Shown: positions 52,016-62,477 of the stretch, one piece after another
Position numbering within the stretch: the first letter of the stretch is position 1
How the letters are laid out: every line of letters starts with the position of its first letter
Source of the DNA: Duganella sp.
GTDB lineage: Bacteria > Pseudomonadota > Gammaproteobacteria > Burkholderiales > Burkholderiaceae_D
Reading direction: 5' to 3'
NCBI GenBank assembly: GCA_026225475.1
Contig: JAMFSU010000079.1
Span: forward strand, 44,910-108,909
DNA length: 64,000 bases
Translations under genes and position numbers: made by a program
Notes under the pieces: model-generated
What the model saw: the letters and a program-made list of their open reading frames with translations, nothing else
Database searches by the model: none
What the model was told of the DNA's origin: nothing

Positions 52016-52927
52016 GTGAAATTGCTACGTCAATTGTGTCTGTTTGCGGCCGTCTTGTTGAGTCAGGCCTCCCATGCTGCCGATGCGCGGCTGCCGGTGG
52101 TGGCCAGCTTTAGCATACTGGGCGATATCGTCGCCAATATCGGTGGTGATCGCGTGACGGTCGCCACCTTGGTCGGCCCCGATCAGGATGCGCATGTGTT
52201 TCAACCGGCACCTGACCATATCAAGGCAGTAGCGCACGCCAAACTGGTGGTGGTTAATGGCCTCGGTTTCGAGGGCTGGATGGAGCGCGTGGTGCAAGCC
52301 GCAGCCTATCGCGGCCAGATTGTCGTCGCATCAAATGGCATCGCAGTGCGCGATCGCGTCAATGATGGCGATGAGCATGCGCATGAGGGGCATGGCAAGA
52401 ATGACCCGCATGCCTGGCAGAATCCGGCCAATATCGTCGTCTACACGCGCAATATCGTGGCTGCGCTGAGCAAGCTTGATCCGGCTGGAGCAGCGCTCTA
52501 TCAACGCAACGGCGACACCTATATTGCCAAGCTGAATGAGCTTGATCGTTGGGCCATCCAGCAGTTTTCGCAATTTCCTGATGCCAAGCGCCAGGTGATT
52601 ACCTCGCATGATGCATTCGAATATTTTGGCGCGCATTACAAGATAAAATTCCTGTCTGCACAAGGCGTGTCGACCGATAGTGAACCGAGCGCCAAGGAAG
52701 TTGCCGGCCTGATCCGTCAAATTCGCAAGGACAAGATTCACGCCGTATTCATGGAAAACATGAGCAGCCCCAAGCTGTTGCAACAGATCAGTCAGGAAGC
52801 CGGTGTCACGCTGGGTGGTAAATTGTATGCTGACGCCTTGTCGCCGCCCGATGGTCAGGCGCCGACTTATCTACGCCTGATGCGTTACAACATCGAACAG
52901 ATATTGGCGCAATTGAAGCTCAACTAA
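52016..52927 (+). CDS. znuA: Zinc-binding ABC transporter solute protein
   Basis: The 303-residue cluster A-I binding protein begins with a signal (MKLLRQLCLFAAVLLSQASHA) and a GTG start. Metal ligands fit DAHVFQPAP (first His), the His-rich loop DEHAHEGHGKNDPHAWQNPA (flexible loop plus second His), ITSHDAFEYFG (third His) and a late Asp/Glu. The His-rich loop is characteristic of zinc-binding ZnuA over manganese-binding homologues. It closes the znuCBA operon and is followed by a perfect 20-bp hairpin. Confidence 0.9.
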   Translation: MKLLRQLCLFAAVLLSQASHAADARLPVVASFSILGDIVANIGGDRVTVATLVGPDQDAHVFQPAPDHIKAVAHAKLVVVNGLGFEGWMERVVQAAAYRGQIVVASNGIAVRDRVNDGDEHAHEGHGKNDPHAWQNPANIVVYTRNIVAALSKLDPAGAALYQRNGDTYIAKLNELDRWAIQQFSQFPDAKRQVITSHDAFEYFGAHYKIKFLSAQGVSTDSEPSAKEVAGLIRQIRKDKIHAVFMENMSSPKLLQQISQEAGVTLGGKLYADALSPPDGQAPTYLRLMRYNIEQILAQLKLN

Positions 52928-52928
52928 G

Positions 52929-52970
52929 ACGCCATTTGCCCCGGCGTCACGACGCCGGGGCAAATGGCGT
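52929..52970 (+). terminator. Perfect 20-bp hairpin after znuA
   Basis: The arms 52929-52948 and 52951-52970 are fully complementary around a two-base centre (ac); they contain TTTGCCCCGGCGTC and its complement. There is no T-run, so it may act with Rho or as a message stabiliser rather than as a simple terminator. Confidence 0.6.
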
Positions 52971-53006
52971 ATGCTTGTCGCTCCCCACCCAATAGGAGAT
53001 GACAAG

Positions 53007-53315
53007 ATGGTCTACGTTGCTGCAATCATTACCGCCAAACCAGGCAAGCGCGCTGAACTGCTCAAGCTGGTGCACGCCAATCTGGCGGCCGTACGCGCCG
53101 AACAGGGTTGCCTCGAATATGGCCCTACCATTGATGTAGCCGGTTTTGGCAATCCGCAAGCAGCGCTTGGCGACGACACTTTTGTTTTCATTGAAAAGTG
53201 GGAAAGCGCCGATGCACTCAAGTTGCATTTCACACAGCCGCACATGATCGACTACGTAGCCAAGTCGAAAGACCTGATCGCCAACCGTGCGGTGCATGTG
53301 CTGGAACCGGTCTGA
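53007..53315 (+). CDS. ABM-family (YgiN-like) monooxygenase
   Basis: The 102-residue dimeric alpha/beta-barrel protein starts MVYVAAIITAKPGKRAELLK and includes QGCLEYGPTID and FVFIEKWESADALKLHFTQPH, the antibiotic-biosynthesis-monooxygenase pattern with the conserved E-x-W-x-s and H. Related proteins act on quinones without cofactor, but many have no assigned substrate. AGGAGATGACAAG precedes the ATG at 53007. Confidence 0.85.
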   Translation: MVYVAAIITAKPGKRAELLKLVHANLAAVRAEQGCLEYGPTIDVAGFGNPQAALGDDTFVFIEKWESADALKLHFTQPHMIDYVAKSKDLIANRAVHVLEPV

Positions 53316-53355
53316 TCGCTTGAGCCCATTTCACCAATAAAGAGTGCGATGGGTT

Positions 53356-54267
53356 TTACACCTTGCTCTGGTCGTAGCTGGATGCTTGTCCCATCTGCAT
53401 CAGCCAGGCGATAAAGGTCTTCAGGGCATTGCCATTGCTATCGGCAGTACGATGCAGCATATGGAAGCCCTGGCCATGCAGGACCACTTCCGGAAACAAC
53501 TGGCGCAGCCGTCCGTGCGCCAGATCATCATCGACCAGGGCCAATGAGCCCATGGCCACGCCCAGATCGGTCGAGGCTGCCTGCAAACTCAGGAAGAAAT
53601 GCTCATAGCTGGTGCCCGGCAATTTCTTCTTGACCGGTACGCCAGCCTTGATCAGCCACTGTTGCCAGGCATCGGCACGCACGCTCAAATGAATCAGCGT
53701 TGCTTGCAGTAAATCCTGTGGCTTGTTGATCGGATGCATTTCCAGATAATGTGGAGACACCAGCGGCACCGATACATCATCGAGGAAGCGCACACATTCA
53801 AAACCGCTGCGCTCCAGCGGGCTGCGCCACAACACCACATCAAACGGATCTTTGACGTCCTCAAAATGCTCTGACACAGTGGTTGTCACGCGCACTTCAA
53901 TGCGCGGGTTGTCAATCTGGAACTGTGACAGACGTGGAATCAGCCAGCGCATCGCCACCGAGGGTGCCGTAATCACGCGCACGATGCGGTTCTTGCCGGT
54001 CAGGGTGAATTGTTCTGCTGCCATGGCAATACGGTCCAGGCTGGCGCGCACTTCGGTATAAAACACTTGCGCCGCTTCCGTTGCTTCAACGCCACGCGGC
54101 AGACGAATAAACAACGGCTGGCCGAAGTATTCTTCCAGTAATTTTATTTGCTGGCTGACCGCACTATGAGTGATGTGCAATTCATGCGCGGCGACCGTCA
54201 GGCTCTTGGTGCGGGCCGCAGCTTCGAACACTTTGAGTGCCTTTAAAGGAGGCAGGGAACTCGTCAT
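53356..54267 (-). CDS. LysR-family regulator (GcvA-like)
   Basis: The 303-residue protein has a LysR winged helix at the N-terminus (PLKALKVFEAAARTKSLTVA then LHITHSAVSQQIKLLEEYFG). The effector domain follows from about residue 95 (VRVITAPSVAMRWLIPRLSQ), and the ALKTFIAWL end is typical of the GcvA/AmpR group. It is divergent from a small gene at 54373, its likely target given the LysR habit of controlling the neighbour. Effector unknown. Confidence 0.9.
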   Translation of the reverse strand: MTSSLPPLKALKVFEAAARTKSLTVAAHELHITHSAVSQQIKLLEEYFGQPLFIRLPRGVEATEAAQVFYTEVRASLDRIAMAAEQFTLTGKNRIVRVITAPSVAMRWLIPRLSQFQIDNPRIEVRVTTTVSEHFEDVKDPFDVVLWRSPLERSGFECVRFLDDVSVPLVSPHYLEMHPINKPQDLLQATLIHLSVRADAWQQWLIKAGVPVKKKLPGTSYEHFFLSLQAASTDLGVAMGSLALVDDDLAHGRLRQLFPEVVLHGQGFHMLHRTADSNGNALKTFIAWLMQMGQASSYDQSKV

Positions 54268-54372
54268 GGTGTTAGTTTTTCTTATGGTGGTGTCGGAAAA
54301 TATTGCTTTTTAAAGTCACGCCCAGCCCCTATTCTCAGTATCACTAGTTCGTTACATGTCAGAGAGAAAAAA

Positions 54373-54615
54373 ATGTCTACCTATCAATCCGCCGGATTTT
54401 CTAATAATTTACAGAGTTTGCTGGAGGCTTTCCAGTTCTTTGTTGAGCGTTCTTTCACTTCCCGTTCGGAAGTCGAGATCAACGGCGCGCTGTTCGATTT
54501 CAACGATGCTCCTTACCTCGCAGGCGTCAATACTCACGCCGAGATGGAACACCGTTTGCGTCAACTAGATCGCAGCCATCTGCGCGCCTTGTCTGATTTG
54601 CAATCCATGATGTAA
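54373..54615 (+). CDS. Hypothetical protein, 80 aa, divergent from LysR gene
   Basis: The 80-residue acidic protein begins MSTYQSAGFSNNLQSLLEAF after AGAGAGAAAAAA. It is soluble and probably helical, with no cysteine and no known motif. Its position 105 bases from a LysR regulator suggests regulation by it. I do not recognise the family. Confidence 0.6.
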   Translation: MSTYQSAGFSNNLQSLLEAFQFFVERSFTSRSEVEINGALFDFNDAPYLAGVNTHAEMEHRLRQLDRSHLRALSDLQSMM

Positions 54616-54651
54616 TTGGCAGGCACAAGTTTGGGTTTGGTTGCCACGCGC

Positions 54652-55437
54652 TTAACGCATGCGCAGCAGTTGCATATCGCCAAACAATTTCTGCATGCCG
54701 CTGTGAGCAATAAAACTCAAGTTGTAAGGATGTTCCGCCGCTGCGTGCGGAAACCGTCCTACCACCGGCAAACCGTGTAATTGTTCGGCAATCTTGCCCC
54801 ACAAAACCAGTGTCGGCAGCGTCTGTTGTGCGGTTTCACGTGAGTGTGCCAAGCCTTTTAATACGGTCTCGAAAAACGGCTTCCAGGCCTTGGCATCTTT
54901 GACCGGTGCCACATGCGCCCGGAATACCAGGCTGGCATTGAGCAGCAGAAATCCTCGTGCGCTCAGGTTGTCTTGCAAATCTGCCAAGGTCTGAATCGTG
55001 CCGACATCGGCTTGGGCCTTGGCTGCTACGCCGCTCAAGGCATCGCCGCTGGTATTGTCGATGGCAATCTGGCCATCGGCGACCAACAGCATCTTCATGA
55101 AATTGCGCAGTGACGTGGCGCGATTGACTTGTTTCGACAAGCCCTTGTCGGACCACAGCGAGCCAACTGCACCGTCCATGAAGCACACGCCAGTAGCGCT
55201 GGCCGCACGCGGGTAGGGGCCTTCACCGACCAGTACATAACGTACCGCATCGAGCGGTTGCTGGAACGCCGCGAACAGCCGGCCTTCGGTTGGCAGGTAA
55301 TTGTCTTGCGCCAGCGCCGGCAGATAGTGTGGGTCGGCAGCGGCAATCGCTTGCAAGCCATCAAGAAGAATACTGTGCCAGGAAGCGTGGGCAGTATGGC
55401 AAAGGTCGAGCAGGGTAGTGGGGACGTGAGCCGGCAT
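54652..55437 (-). CDS. Uracil-DNA glycosylase-like protein with altered active site
   Basis: The 261-residue protein follows the family 1 uracil-DNA glycosylase outline: VRYVLVGEGPYPR (71-77 region) where UNG has GQDPYHG, then ATGVCFMD, RGFLLLNASLVFRA in the position of the LLLN motif, and EHPYNLSFIAHSG where UNG has HPSPLS. The His (236) is kept, but the catalytic Asp of GQDPYH is replaced by Gly and the following His by Pro. The activity may be lost or changed, for example to a binding role. Family membership is clear from motif order; function is not. Confidence 0.75.
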   Translation of the reverse strand: MPAHVPTTLLDLCHTAHASWHSILLDGLQAIAAADPHYLPALAQDNYLPTEGRLFAAFQQPLDAVRYVLVGEGPYPRAASATGVCFMDGAVGSLWSDKGLSKQVNRATSLRNFMKMLLVADGQIAIDNTSGDALSGVAAKAQADVGTIQTLADLQDNLSARGFLLLNASLVFRAHVAPVKDAKAWKPFFETVLKGLAHSRETAQQTLPTLVLWGKIAEQLHGLPVVGRFPHAAAEHPYNLSFIAHSGMQKLFGDMQLLRMR

Positions 55438-55503
55438 GGTTGCTAGATGAATTATGTTGAGAGAAATCGCCGGCGCAAGGATGCAAACCTTGCTCCGACT
55501 TGA

Positions 55504-57594
<2,091 letters not shown>

Positions 57595-57711
57595 TGTCAC
57601 TCGACCTTTGGTAAAATCATACGTTGCAAAACGGTGCTCGGCTCGCGGCTTTTGCCCTGCATCCATCCCGACTGCAATCCATGGTTGCAGCTAACTTTTT
57701 ATGTTATCACG

Positions 57712-58929
57712 ATGAACGCACCTCTCTCAGCCTCCCTCTTCACCGCCATCGAAATGGCGCCACGCGATCCAATCCTCGGCATCACCGATGCATACAATGC
57801 CGACAAAAATCCCGGCAAGACCAACCTCGGTGTTGGCGTCTATTACGACGACAACGGCAAGGTGCCGCTGCTGGAGTGTGTGCGCAAGGCTGAGGCTGAA
57901 CTGGCTGCCAAACTGGCGCCACGTACTTATCTGCCAATTGATGGCCTGGCAACTTACGACAAAGCCGTGCAAGAGCTGGTATTTGGTGCCGACAGTGCCG
58001 TAGTTCAAGAGAAGCGTGCGATCACGGTACAAGCCCTGGGCGGCACCGGCGCACTGAAGCTGGGTGCCGACTTTCTCAAGCATTTCTCGCCGGCAGGTAC
58101 CCAAGTCTGGATCAGTGATCCAAGCTGGGAAAATCACCGCGCCCTGTTCGAAATGGCTGGTTTCACCGTCAACAACTATCCTTACTACGATCCGGCAACG
58201 CGCGGCGTCAACTTCGCCGGCATGCTCGATGCGTTGAAGACCATGGCAGCAGGCTCGGTAGTGTTGTTGCACGCATGCTGCCATAACCCGACTGGCGCTG
58301 ATCTGACTGCCGATCAATGGACGCAAGTGATCGAAGTGGTGGTCGCACGCGGTCTGGTGCCTTTCCTCGACATGGCTTATCAAGGCTTTGGCGACGGCAT
58401 CGAAGAAGACGGCAAGGTGGTGCGTCGTTTCGCCGAAGCAGGCGGTCCCTTGTTCGTGTCGAATTCATTCTCGAAGTCGTTCTCGCTGTATGGCGAACGC
58501 GTCGGTGCCTTGAGCATTGTGGCGGCTTCCAACGAAGAAGCCACACGCGTGCTGTCGCAACTCAAGCGTGTGGTGCGCACCAATTATTCGAATCCGCCGA
58601 TCCATGGCGGTCAAGTGGTGGCAATCGCACTGGCATCGTCAGAGCTGCGTGCGCTGTGGGAAAAGGAATTGGCCGAAATGCGCGTGCGCATTCGTGAAAT
58701 GCGTCAACTGTTGGTCGCCAAGTTGAAGGAGAAGACGCCAACGCACGATTTCGATTTCGTGACCAAGCAACGCGGCATGTTCTCTTACTCAGGATTGACC
58801 AAGGCGCAAGTTGAGCGTCTGCGTAGCGAGTTTTCCATCTACGCTGTTGACACTGGCCGCATCTGCGTTGCCGCCTTGAACACCAAGAACATCGACGCAG
58901 TTGTCGATGCAATTGCCAAGGTTTTGTAA
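57712..58929 (+). CDS. Aromatic/aspartate aminotransferase (class I)
   Basis: The 405-residue fold-type I enzyme of subfamily I-alpha begins FTAIEMAPRDPILGITDAYN. It holds NLGVGVYYDDNGKVPLL, ALGGTGALKLGADFL, HNPTGADLT, FLDMAYQGFGDG, the PLP-lysine motif SNSFSKSFSLYGERVGAL (Lys near 250) and the late RICVAALN substrate Arg. This matches TyrB/AspC-type aminotransferases, which act on Tyr, Phe, Asp and Glu. It is divergent from uvrB with 117 bases between starts. Confidence 0.92.
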   Translation: MNAPLSASLFTAIEMAPRDPILGITDAYNADKNPGKTNLGVGVYYDDNGKVPLLECVRKAEAELAAKLAPRTYLPIDGLATYDKAVQELVFGADSAVVQEKRAITVQALGGTGALKLGADFLKHFSPAGTQVWISDPSWENHRALFEMAGFTVNNYPYYDPATRGVNFAGMLDALKTMAAGSVVLLHACCHNPTGADLTADQWTQVIEVVVARGLVPFLDMAYQGFGDGIEEDGKVVRRFAEAGGPLFVSNSFSKSFSLYGERVGALSIVAASNEEATRVLSQLKRVVRTNYSNPPIHGGQVVAIALASSELRALWEKELAEMRVRIREMRQLLVAKLKEKTPTHDFDFVTKQRGMFSYSGLTKAQVERLRSEFSIYAVDTGRICVAALNTKNIDAVVDAIAKVL

Positions 58930-58983
58930 GGCTTCTGAGGGCATTGTTGGCCGCTCAAATCGGCCGCCGCGTGCAAAAAGTTT

Positions 58984-59012
58984 TTGACAGTGTGTAAAAA
59001 TTCGGTCATAAT
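58984..59012 (+). promoter_or_regulatory. Promoter of the first tRNA-Asn
   Basis: TTGACA (58984-58989), a 17-base spacer and CATAAT (59007-59012) lie 16 bases before the tRNA. Confidence 0.75.
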
Positions 59013-59027
59013 CTTTTTCTCAGCTGT

Positions 59028-59103
59028 TCCCTGATAGCTCAGTTGGTAGAGCGACGGACTGTTAATCCGCAGGTCCCTGGTTCGAGTCCAGGTCGGGGAG
59101 CCA
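59028..59103 (+). tRNA. tRNA-Asn (anticodon GTT), copy 1
   Basis: The 76-nt cloverleaf has acceptor TCCCTGA / TCGGGGA, anticodon loop CTGTTAA with GTT, the T-loop GTTCGAGTCC and an encoded CCA after G. Confidence 0.96.
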
Positions 59104-59112
59104 AGAAATTTG

Positions 59113-59140
59113 AAAGCCTCGCATACGTGCGAGGCTTTTT
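59113..59140 (+). terminator. Terminator after tRNA-Asn copy 1
   Basis: AAAGCCTCGCA-tacg-TGCGAGGCTTTTT is a strong stem with T-tail. The same hairpin, with one change, follows copy 2 at about 59372-59400. Confidence 0.85.
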
Positions 59141-59285
59141 CAATTTGTGAGGTGTTGCAATCGATGTATTGCAGGCACTTTGCCAATGTTGTTTGTGTCT
59201 GGTGTGACGAGAATTATTTAACAAGTTTTTGCTGCGTAAATGTAGCGGCAACGAAAAATTTAGTTCATAATCGCGCCTCTGCTGT

Positions 59286-59361
59286 TCCCTGATAGCTCAG
59301 TTGGTAGAGCGACGGACTGTTAATCCGCAGGTCCCTGGTTCGAGTCCAGGTCGGGGAGCCA
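59286..59361 (+). tRNA. tRNA-Asn (anticodon GTT), copy 2
   Basis: Identical to copy 1 over its full 76 nt, 258 bases downstream, and preceded by the same CTGT. It is followed by a nearly identical terminator, so the tRNA and terminator were duplicated together. The sequence between the copies has diverged. Confidence 0.96.
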
Positions 59362-59370
59362 AAAAATCTG

Positions 59371-59402
59371 AAAGCCTCGCATACGTGCGGGGCTTTTTTT
59401 TT
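59371..59402 (+). terminator. Terminator after tRNA-Asn copy 2
   Basis: AAAGCCTCGCA-tacg-TGCGGGGCTTTTTTTTT, a duplicate of the hairpin at 59113-59140 with one A-to-G change in the right arm (a G-T pair). Confidence 0.8.
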
Positions 59403-59507
59403 GTTACACGGAAAATGTCACCGTGCAATGACGACGGATTGATTGCTCCGCTGGCGATGCTCAATCGGTATCTGTCGCACCTGCATAAGCATATGCATTC
59501 AAATGAC

Positions 59508-59536
59508 TTGACTTGTCTATCTGTATAAAATATAAC
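59508..59536 (+). promoter_or_regulatory. Promoter of the Rrf2 gene
   Basis: TTGACT (59508-59513), a 17-base spacer and TATAAC (59531-59536) end 6 bases before the ATG at 59543, so the message would be almost leaderless. The spacer holds TATA/ATATA-rich dyad sequence that could be an autoregulatory Rrf2 site. Confidence 0.6.
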
Positions 59537-59542
59537 TACAGT

Positions 59543-59962
59543 ATGAAATCAAGCCGGTTCGCCGTAGCGGCACACATCCTGGTTAGCGTCGAGCATGCGA
59601 CACGCAATGGGCAAGAATTTTGTCCATCGTCGTCGATTGCCAGCAGCGTCAATACCAATGCGGTGTTTGTGCGCGAGTTATTGTGCCAGTTGTCCAAGGC
59701 GCATCTGGTGGTGACCAAGGAGGGGCGCGGTGGTGGTGCACAACTGGCGCGGCCGGCAGCACAGATCAGTCTGGCCGAGATTTATCAGGCCGTGGAGCAT
59801 GGACCAGCCTTGAAGCTCAACACGCGACCCAAGGATTTGTGTTGTCCGGTCAGTTGCGGTATGGATCGGGCCTTGGTGCCAGTTATCTCGGAAGTCGAGG
59901 GCGCGCTGCTGAAGATATTGAAAGGCCGCAAGCTGGCAGAGCTGGTCGACAACATCGGTTAG
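59543..59962 (+). CDS. Rrf2-family transcriptional regulator
   Basis: The 139-residue protein has the Rrf2 winged helix (SRFAVAAHILVSVEHATRNG, SSSIASSVNTNAVFVRELLC, then LVVTKEGRGGGAQLARPAAQ) and the helix SLAEIYQAVEH. Three cysteines lie at the C-terminal side (DLCCPVSCG), close in place to the iron-sulphur or redox-sensing Cys of IscR/NsrR/YwnA-like members. It begins after a good promoter and is followed by a weak terminator and the MFS gene, its likely target. Confidence 0.88.
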   Translation: MKSSRFAVAAHILVSVEHATRNGQEFCPSSSIASSVNTNAVFVRELLCQLSKAHLVVTKEGRGGGAQLARPAAQISLAEIYQAVEHGPALKLNTRPKDLCCPVSCGMDRALVPVISEVEGALLKILKGRKLAELVDNIG

Positions 59963-60010
59963 CAATCGCCGCATCAATTCAGGTAAGGCCTCATTGAGGG
60001 CACACAAACA

Positions 60011-60037
60011 AGGGATCCATTAGTGATCCTCATTTTT
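60011..60037 (+). terminator. Possible terminator after the Rrf2 gene
   Basis: AGG(G)ATC-cattagt-GATCCT is a short stem followed by CATTTTT. A second inverted repeat CTCATTTTT / AAAAATGAG (60029-60037 with 60055-60063) overlaps it. Confidence 0.45.
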
Positions 60038-60071
60038 ACTTCATAACTGTCATAAAAAATGAGACAGTTAC

Positions 60072-60192
60072 GGCGCCGGAGTCATTGGTGCCACGGGCGA
60101 CGAAACCCGCAGGCGAACACCTTGGTGTCGCTGGCGGCGGCCATCTAGGGTTACACGATAAATCGACCACGCGCTGGGGCGGCGCGAGGGTC
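60072..60192 (+). promoter_or_regulatory. Structured GC-rich leader before the MFS exporter
   Basis: Four consecutive hairpins can be drawn: GGCGCC/GGTGCC (60072-60092), CGGG/CCCG (60094-60109), GCG-ACACC/GGTGT-CGC (60113-60131) and GACC-GCGC/GCGC-GGTC (60165-60192). The start codon is at 60216. I cannot match this to a named riboswitch class. Confidence 0.4.
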
Positions 60193-60215
60193 AAATAGCA
60201 ATCAGGAGTTTGTAT

Positions 60216-61460
60216 ATGGAAAAGAATCTTGTGGTCGATAGCGCACCGGGGCAGGTCGTACAGGATCCCTTGAGCGTGACCGAAAATGCCGCGTCGCCGT
60301 GGCGTTCATGGTTGTCGGTAGTGTCGGTGGCAATCGGCGCCTTTGCGTTTGTGACCACCGAGTTTTTACCGGTTGGCCTGTTGCCGCAAATTGCCCTGGA
60401 TCTCGGTGTCTCACCAGGCACTGCCGGCTTGATGGTGACCACGCCAGGTGTGGTGGCGGCAATGTCGGCACCTGGTTTGATGCTCGGGGCAGGGCGGATT
60501 AATCGGCGCTTCATTTTGCTGGCCTTGTCGGTGTTGTTGCTGGCATCAAATCTGGTGTCCGCATTTGCGCCGTCATTCGGTGTCATGTTGCTCGGCCGGG
60601 CCTTGCTCGGTGCTGCACTCGGTGGATTTTGGACACTGGCGCTGGCTACCGCCGGTCGACTGGTGCGTCAAGAGCATGCGGCCAAGGCCACTGCGATGAT
60701 TCTCAGTGGTGTGACCTTGGCCACTGTCATCGGCGTGCCGCTAGGAACGTTCATCAGTGGCTTGTCGTCGTGGCGTGCTTCGTTCATCGCCACCGGTATT
60801 CTGGCGGCGCTGGCATTGGCAGCGCAGACCTTGCTGCTGCCCTCGCTGCCGTCAAGCGCGGCATTGCGGTTTGCTGATTTGCGCATGCTGTTTGCCCGCG
60901 CCAATCCGCGCAAGAGTTTGTTGATGGTGGGTTTGGTGTTCGGCGCGCACTTCTCGTCCTACACCTATGTCGCGCCATTCCTGGGGCAAAATGGCTTCAG
61001 TTTGTCGGCCATTACCTCCGTGTTGCTGGCGTTTGGTTTTGTCGGTTTCGTGTCCAATCTGGCGATTTCAGCCGTCATCACGCGTCACTTGCATGCGGTG
61101 CAGGCGGGTGTGGTGGCATTGCTGATCGTGGCCCTGGTGGCGTTGCCGTTGCTGCATGCGTCAACGTTCGGGGTGACGGCGATGGTGGTTGCCTGGGGTA
61201 TTGCATTCGGTGCGATTCCCTTGTGTGCCAGCATCTGGCTGCAAATGTCTTCGCCTGATTTACCGGAAGCCGGTTCTGCCTTGTTCGTCAGTATTGTGCA
61301 GGTGGCGATTGCAGTCGGTTCCTACGTGGGTGGCTTGACTGCTGATGGCGTCGGAATTCCTGCCACGATGTGGCTGGGTAGTGTATTGGGGTTGTTTGGC
61401 TTGGTCGTGATTGCCAGTTTTGGCTTTGGCAAAAATCTCAGTGAGATTCTGCACAAGTAA
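60216..61460 (+). CDS. MFS exporter (DHA1/AraJ-like)
   Basis: The 414-residue protein has about twelve membrane helices. [20 protein letters not shown] (the TTEFxPVGLLP motif of the AraJ/YdhP sugar-efflux-like group), [20 protein letters not shown] and [20 protein letters not shown] identify it as DHA1-type drug/sugar exporter. AGGAGTTTGTAT precedes the ATG at 60216. An Rrf2 regulator and a structured leader lie directly upstream, so its expression is probably induced. Confidence 0.9.
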   Translation: MEKNLVVDSAPGQVVQDPLSVTENAASPWRSWLSVVSVAIGAFAFVTTEFLPVGLLPQIALDLGVSPGTAGLMVTTPGVVAAMSAPGLMLGAGRINRRFILLALSVLLLASNLVSAFAPSFGVMLLGRALLGAALGGFWTLALATAGRLVRQEHAAKATAMILSGVTLATVIGVPLGTFISGLSSWRASFIATGILAALALAAQTLLLPSLPSSAALRFADLRMLFARANPRKSLLMVGLVFGAHFSSYTYVAPFLGQNGFSLSAITSVLLAFGFVGFVSNLAISAVITRHLHAVQAGVVALLIVALVALPLLHASTFGVTAMVVAWGIAFGAIPLCASIWLQMSSPDLPEAGSALFVSIVQVAIAVGSYVGGLTADGVGIPATMWLGSVLGLFGLVVIASFGFGKNLSEILHK

Positions 61461-61540
61461 GCGACCCGGCATGGGTATTGGGGTCGGGTGAAGTTGCTAG
61501 AGACAAAACAATTTTCACTCTGCTATAATTGCCGGCTTGT

Positions 61541-61617
61541 CGGGGCGTAGCGCAGCCTGGTAGCGTACTTGCATGGGGTGCAAGGGGTCGTGTGTTCGAA
61601 TCACACCGTCCCGACCA
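61541..61617 (+). tRNA. tRNA-Pro (anticodon GGG)
   Basis: The 77-nt cloverleaf has acceptor CGGGGCG / CGTCCCG, anticodon loop ATGGGGT with GGG, the T-loop GTTCGAATCA and an encoded CCA. TATAAT at 61524-61529 is the -10. The 3' end is a classic integration target and a decayed integrase lies 80 bases downstream. Confidence 0.95.
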
Positions 61618-61696
61618 ATAGCATAAAGGCTTTAAAGCCGATTCTGTATGTAAACACAGCACTGTATATTAGACAATGTCTAATATCGGTGCTGTT

Positions 61697-62293
61697 TTAC
61701 TTTGTGGGCCAAGGAACGGCAACATCGATTGCCGACTTACTGGGTACCGCTTCTTTGATATAAATTTCGGAAGTCTTTGTCGATGTGTGCACTAGACGAT
61801 TCTGGATTGCCTCTATCTTTTCCCCTGCCTTTGCAGCATCCGTAGCGCCCAATGCGCACAAATCCTTGAACTGAATTCGTTCGTCTGGCGGTGAGTCTTT
61901 GTCGATTCCCAGCCTGTCGCGTGCGCGATCCCACATAGAAAACAGCCCACTTTTCCCGTGCGGTGTTCCCTTTCTGGTTGGGAACAAGTAAGGCGTAATC
62001 AGAGGTTTGCCGTGGACTTTGTATTCTTTTTTGACCGCCCTCGCACGTTCAAGCACTTCGTAAATTGCTGGAGTGATCAGGATATCGACTGACTTCCCGC
62101 TTGATTTCTTTGTCTTGCCTGGCTTGAAACGGATGTAGCCACCGATGCCGCCATCAATCTGCGCTTCTTTCAGCATCCGCACGTCAACGGCTCGCTGCCA
62201 AAGCAGGTAGGCGATATCAACCAAACAGCCGAACATCGGGCCGCTAGGAGTTGGCAACATCTTTCCGGTGTCCTTCCTTGGTGCGCTGTGCAT
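61697..62293 (-). pseudogene. Truncated tyrosine recombinase (phage integrase)
   Basis: The 198-codon frame contains the C-terminal catalytic half of a phage-type integrase, read toward the tRNA. LLWQRAVDVRML carries the first catalytic Arg (residue 34), LVHTSTKTSEIYIKE the box His (169) and nucleophile Tyr (178). The second Arg, normally in FKDLRALGATDAA, is Cys (FKDLCALG, residue 146). The N-terminal core-binding domain is missing. It is thus very probably inactive. Its tail-to-tRNA placement is usual for elements integrated at tRNA-Pro. Confidence 0.85.
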
Positions 62294-62384
62294 GCCGGCC
62301 TGGCCGCAGTGGCGATAAGTCCCATAGCTATAGAAATGTGCGTTGGAAAATAACCACCTCCATCGTTAGCTCTCTGGAAATGAA

Positions 62385-62405
62385 AAAGCCCGCATCGCGG
62401 GCTTT
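62385..62405 (+). terminator. AAAGCCCGC / GCGGGCTTT hairpin, copy 1
   Basis: AAAGCCCGC-atc-GCGGGCTTT lies between the integrase remnant and the 62478 gene. A closely similar hairpin is at 63357-63379, and a left half only at about 63772-63781. Confidence 0.7.
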
Positions 62406-62477
62406 GGGATAGGCTATTGCAAACAACAGACTTATATGGAAGAGTCAGAACTTCATCAATAACTCTAAAAATTAGTC

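Noticed and set aside
54356..54568. Alternative frame overlapping the 54373 gene
   Set aside because: It lacks a ribosome site, and the 54373 frame has better spacing and composition.
59039..59251. Leftward frames across tRNA-Asn
   Set aside because: They are translations of the tRNA complement.
60121..60192. ykkC (guanidine-I) riboswitch
   Set aside because: A CTAGGGTT segment at about 60145 recalls it, but the other conserved parts of that class are missing.
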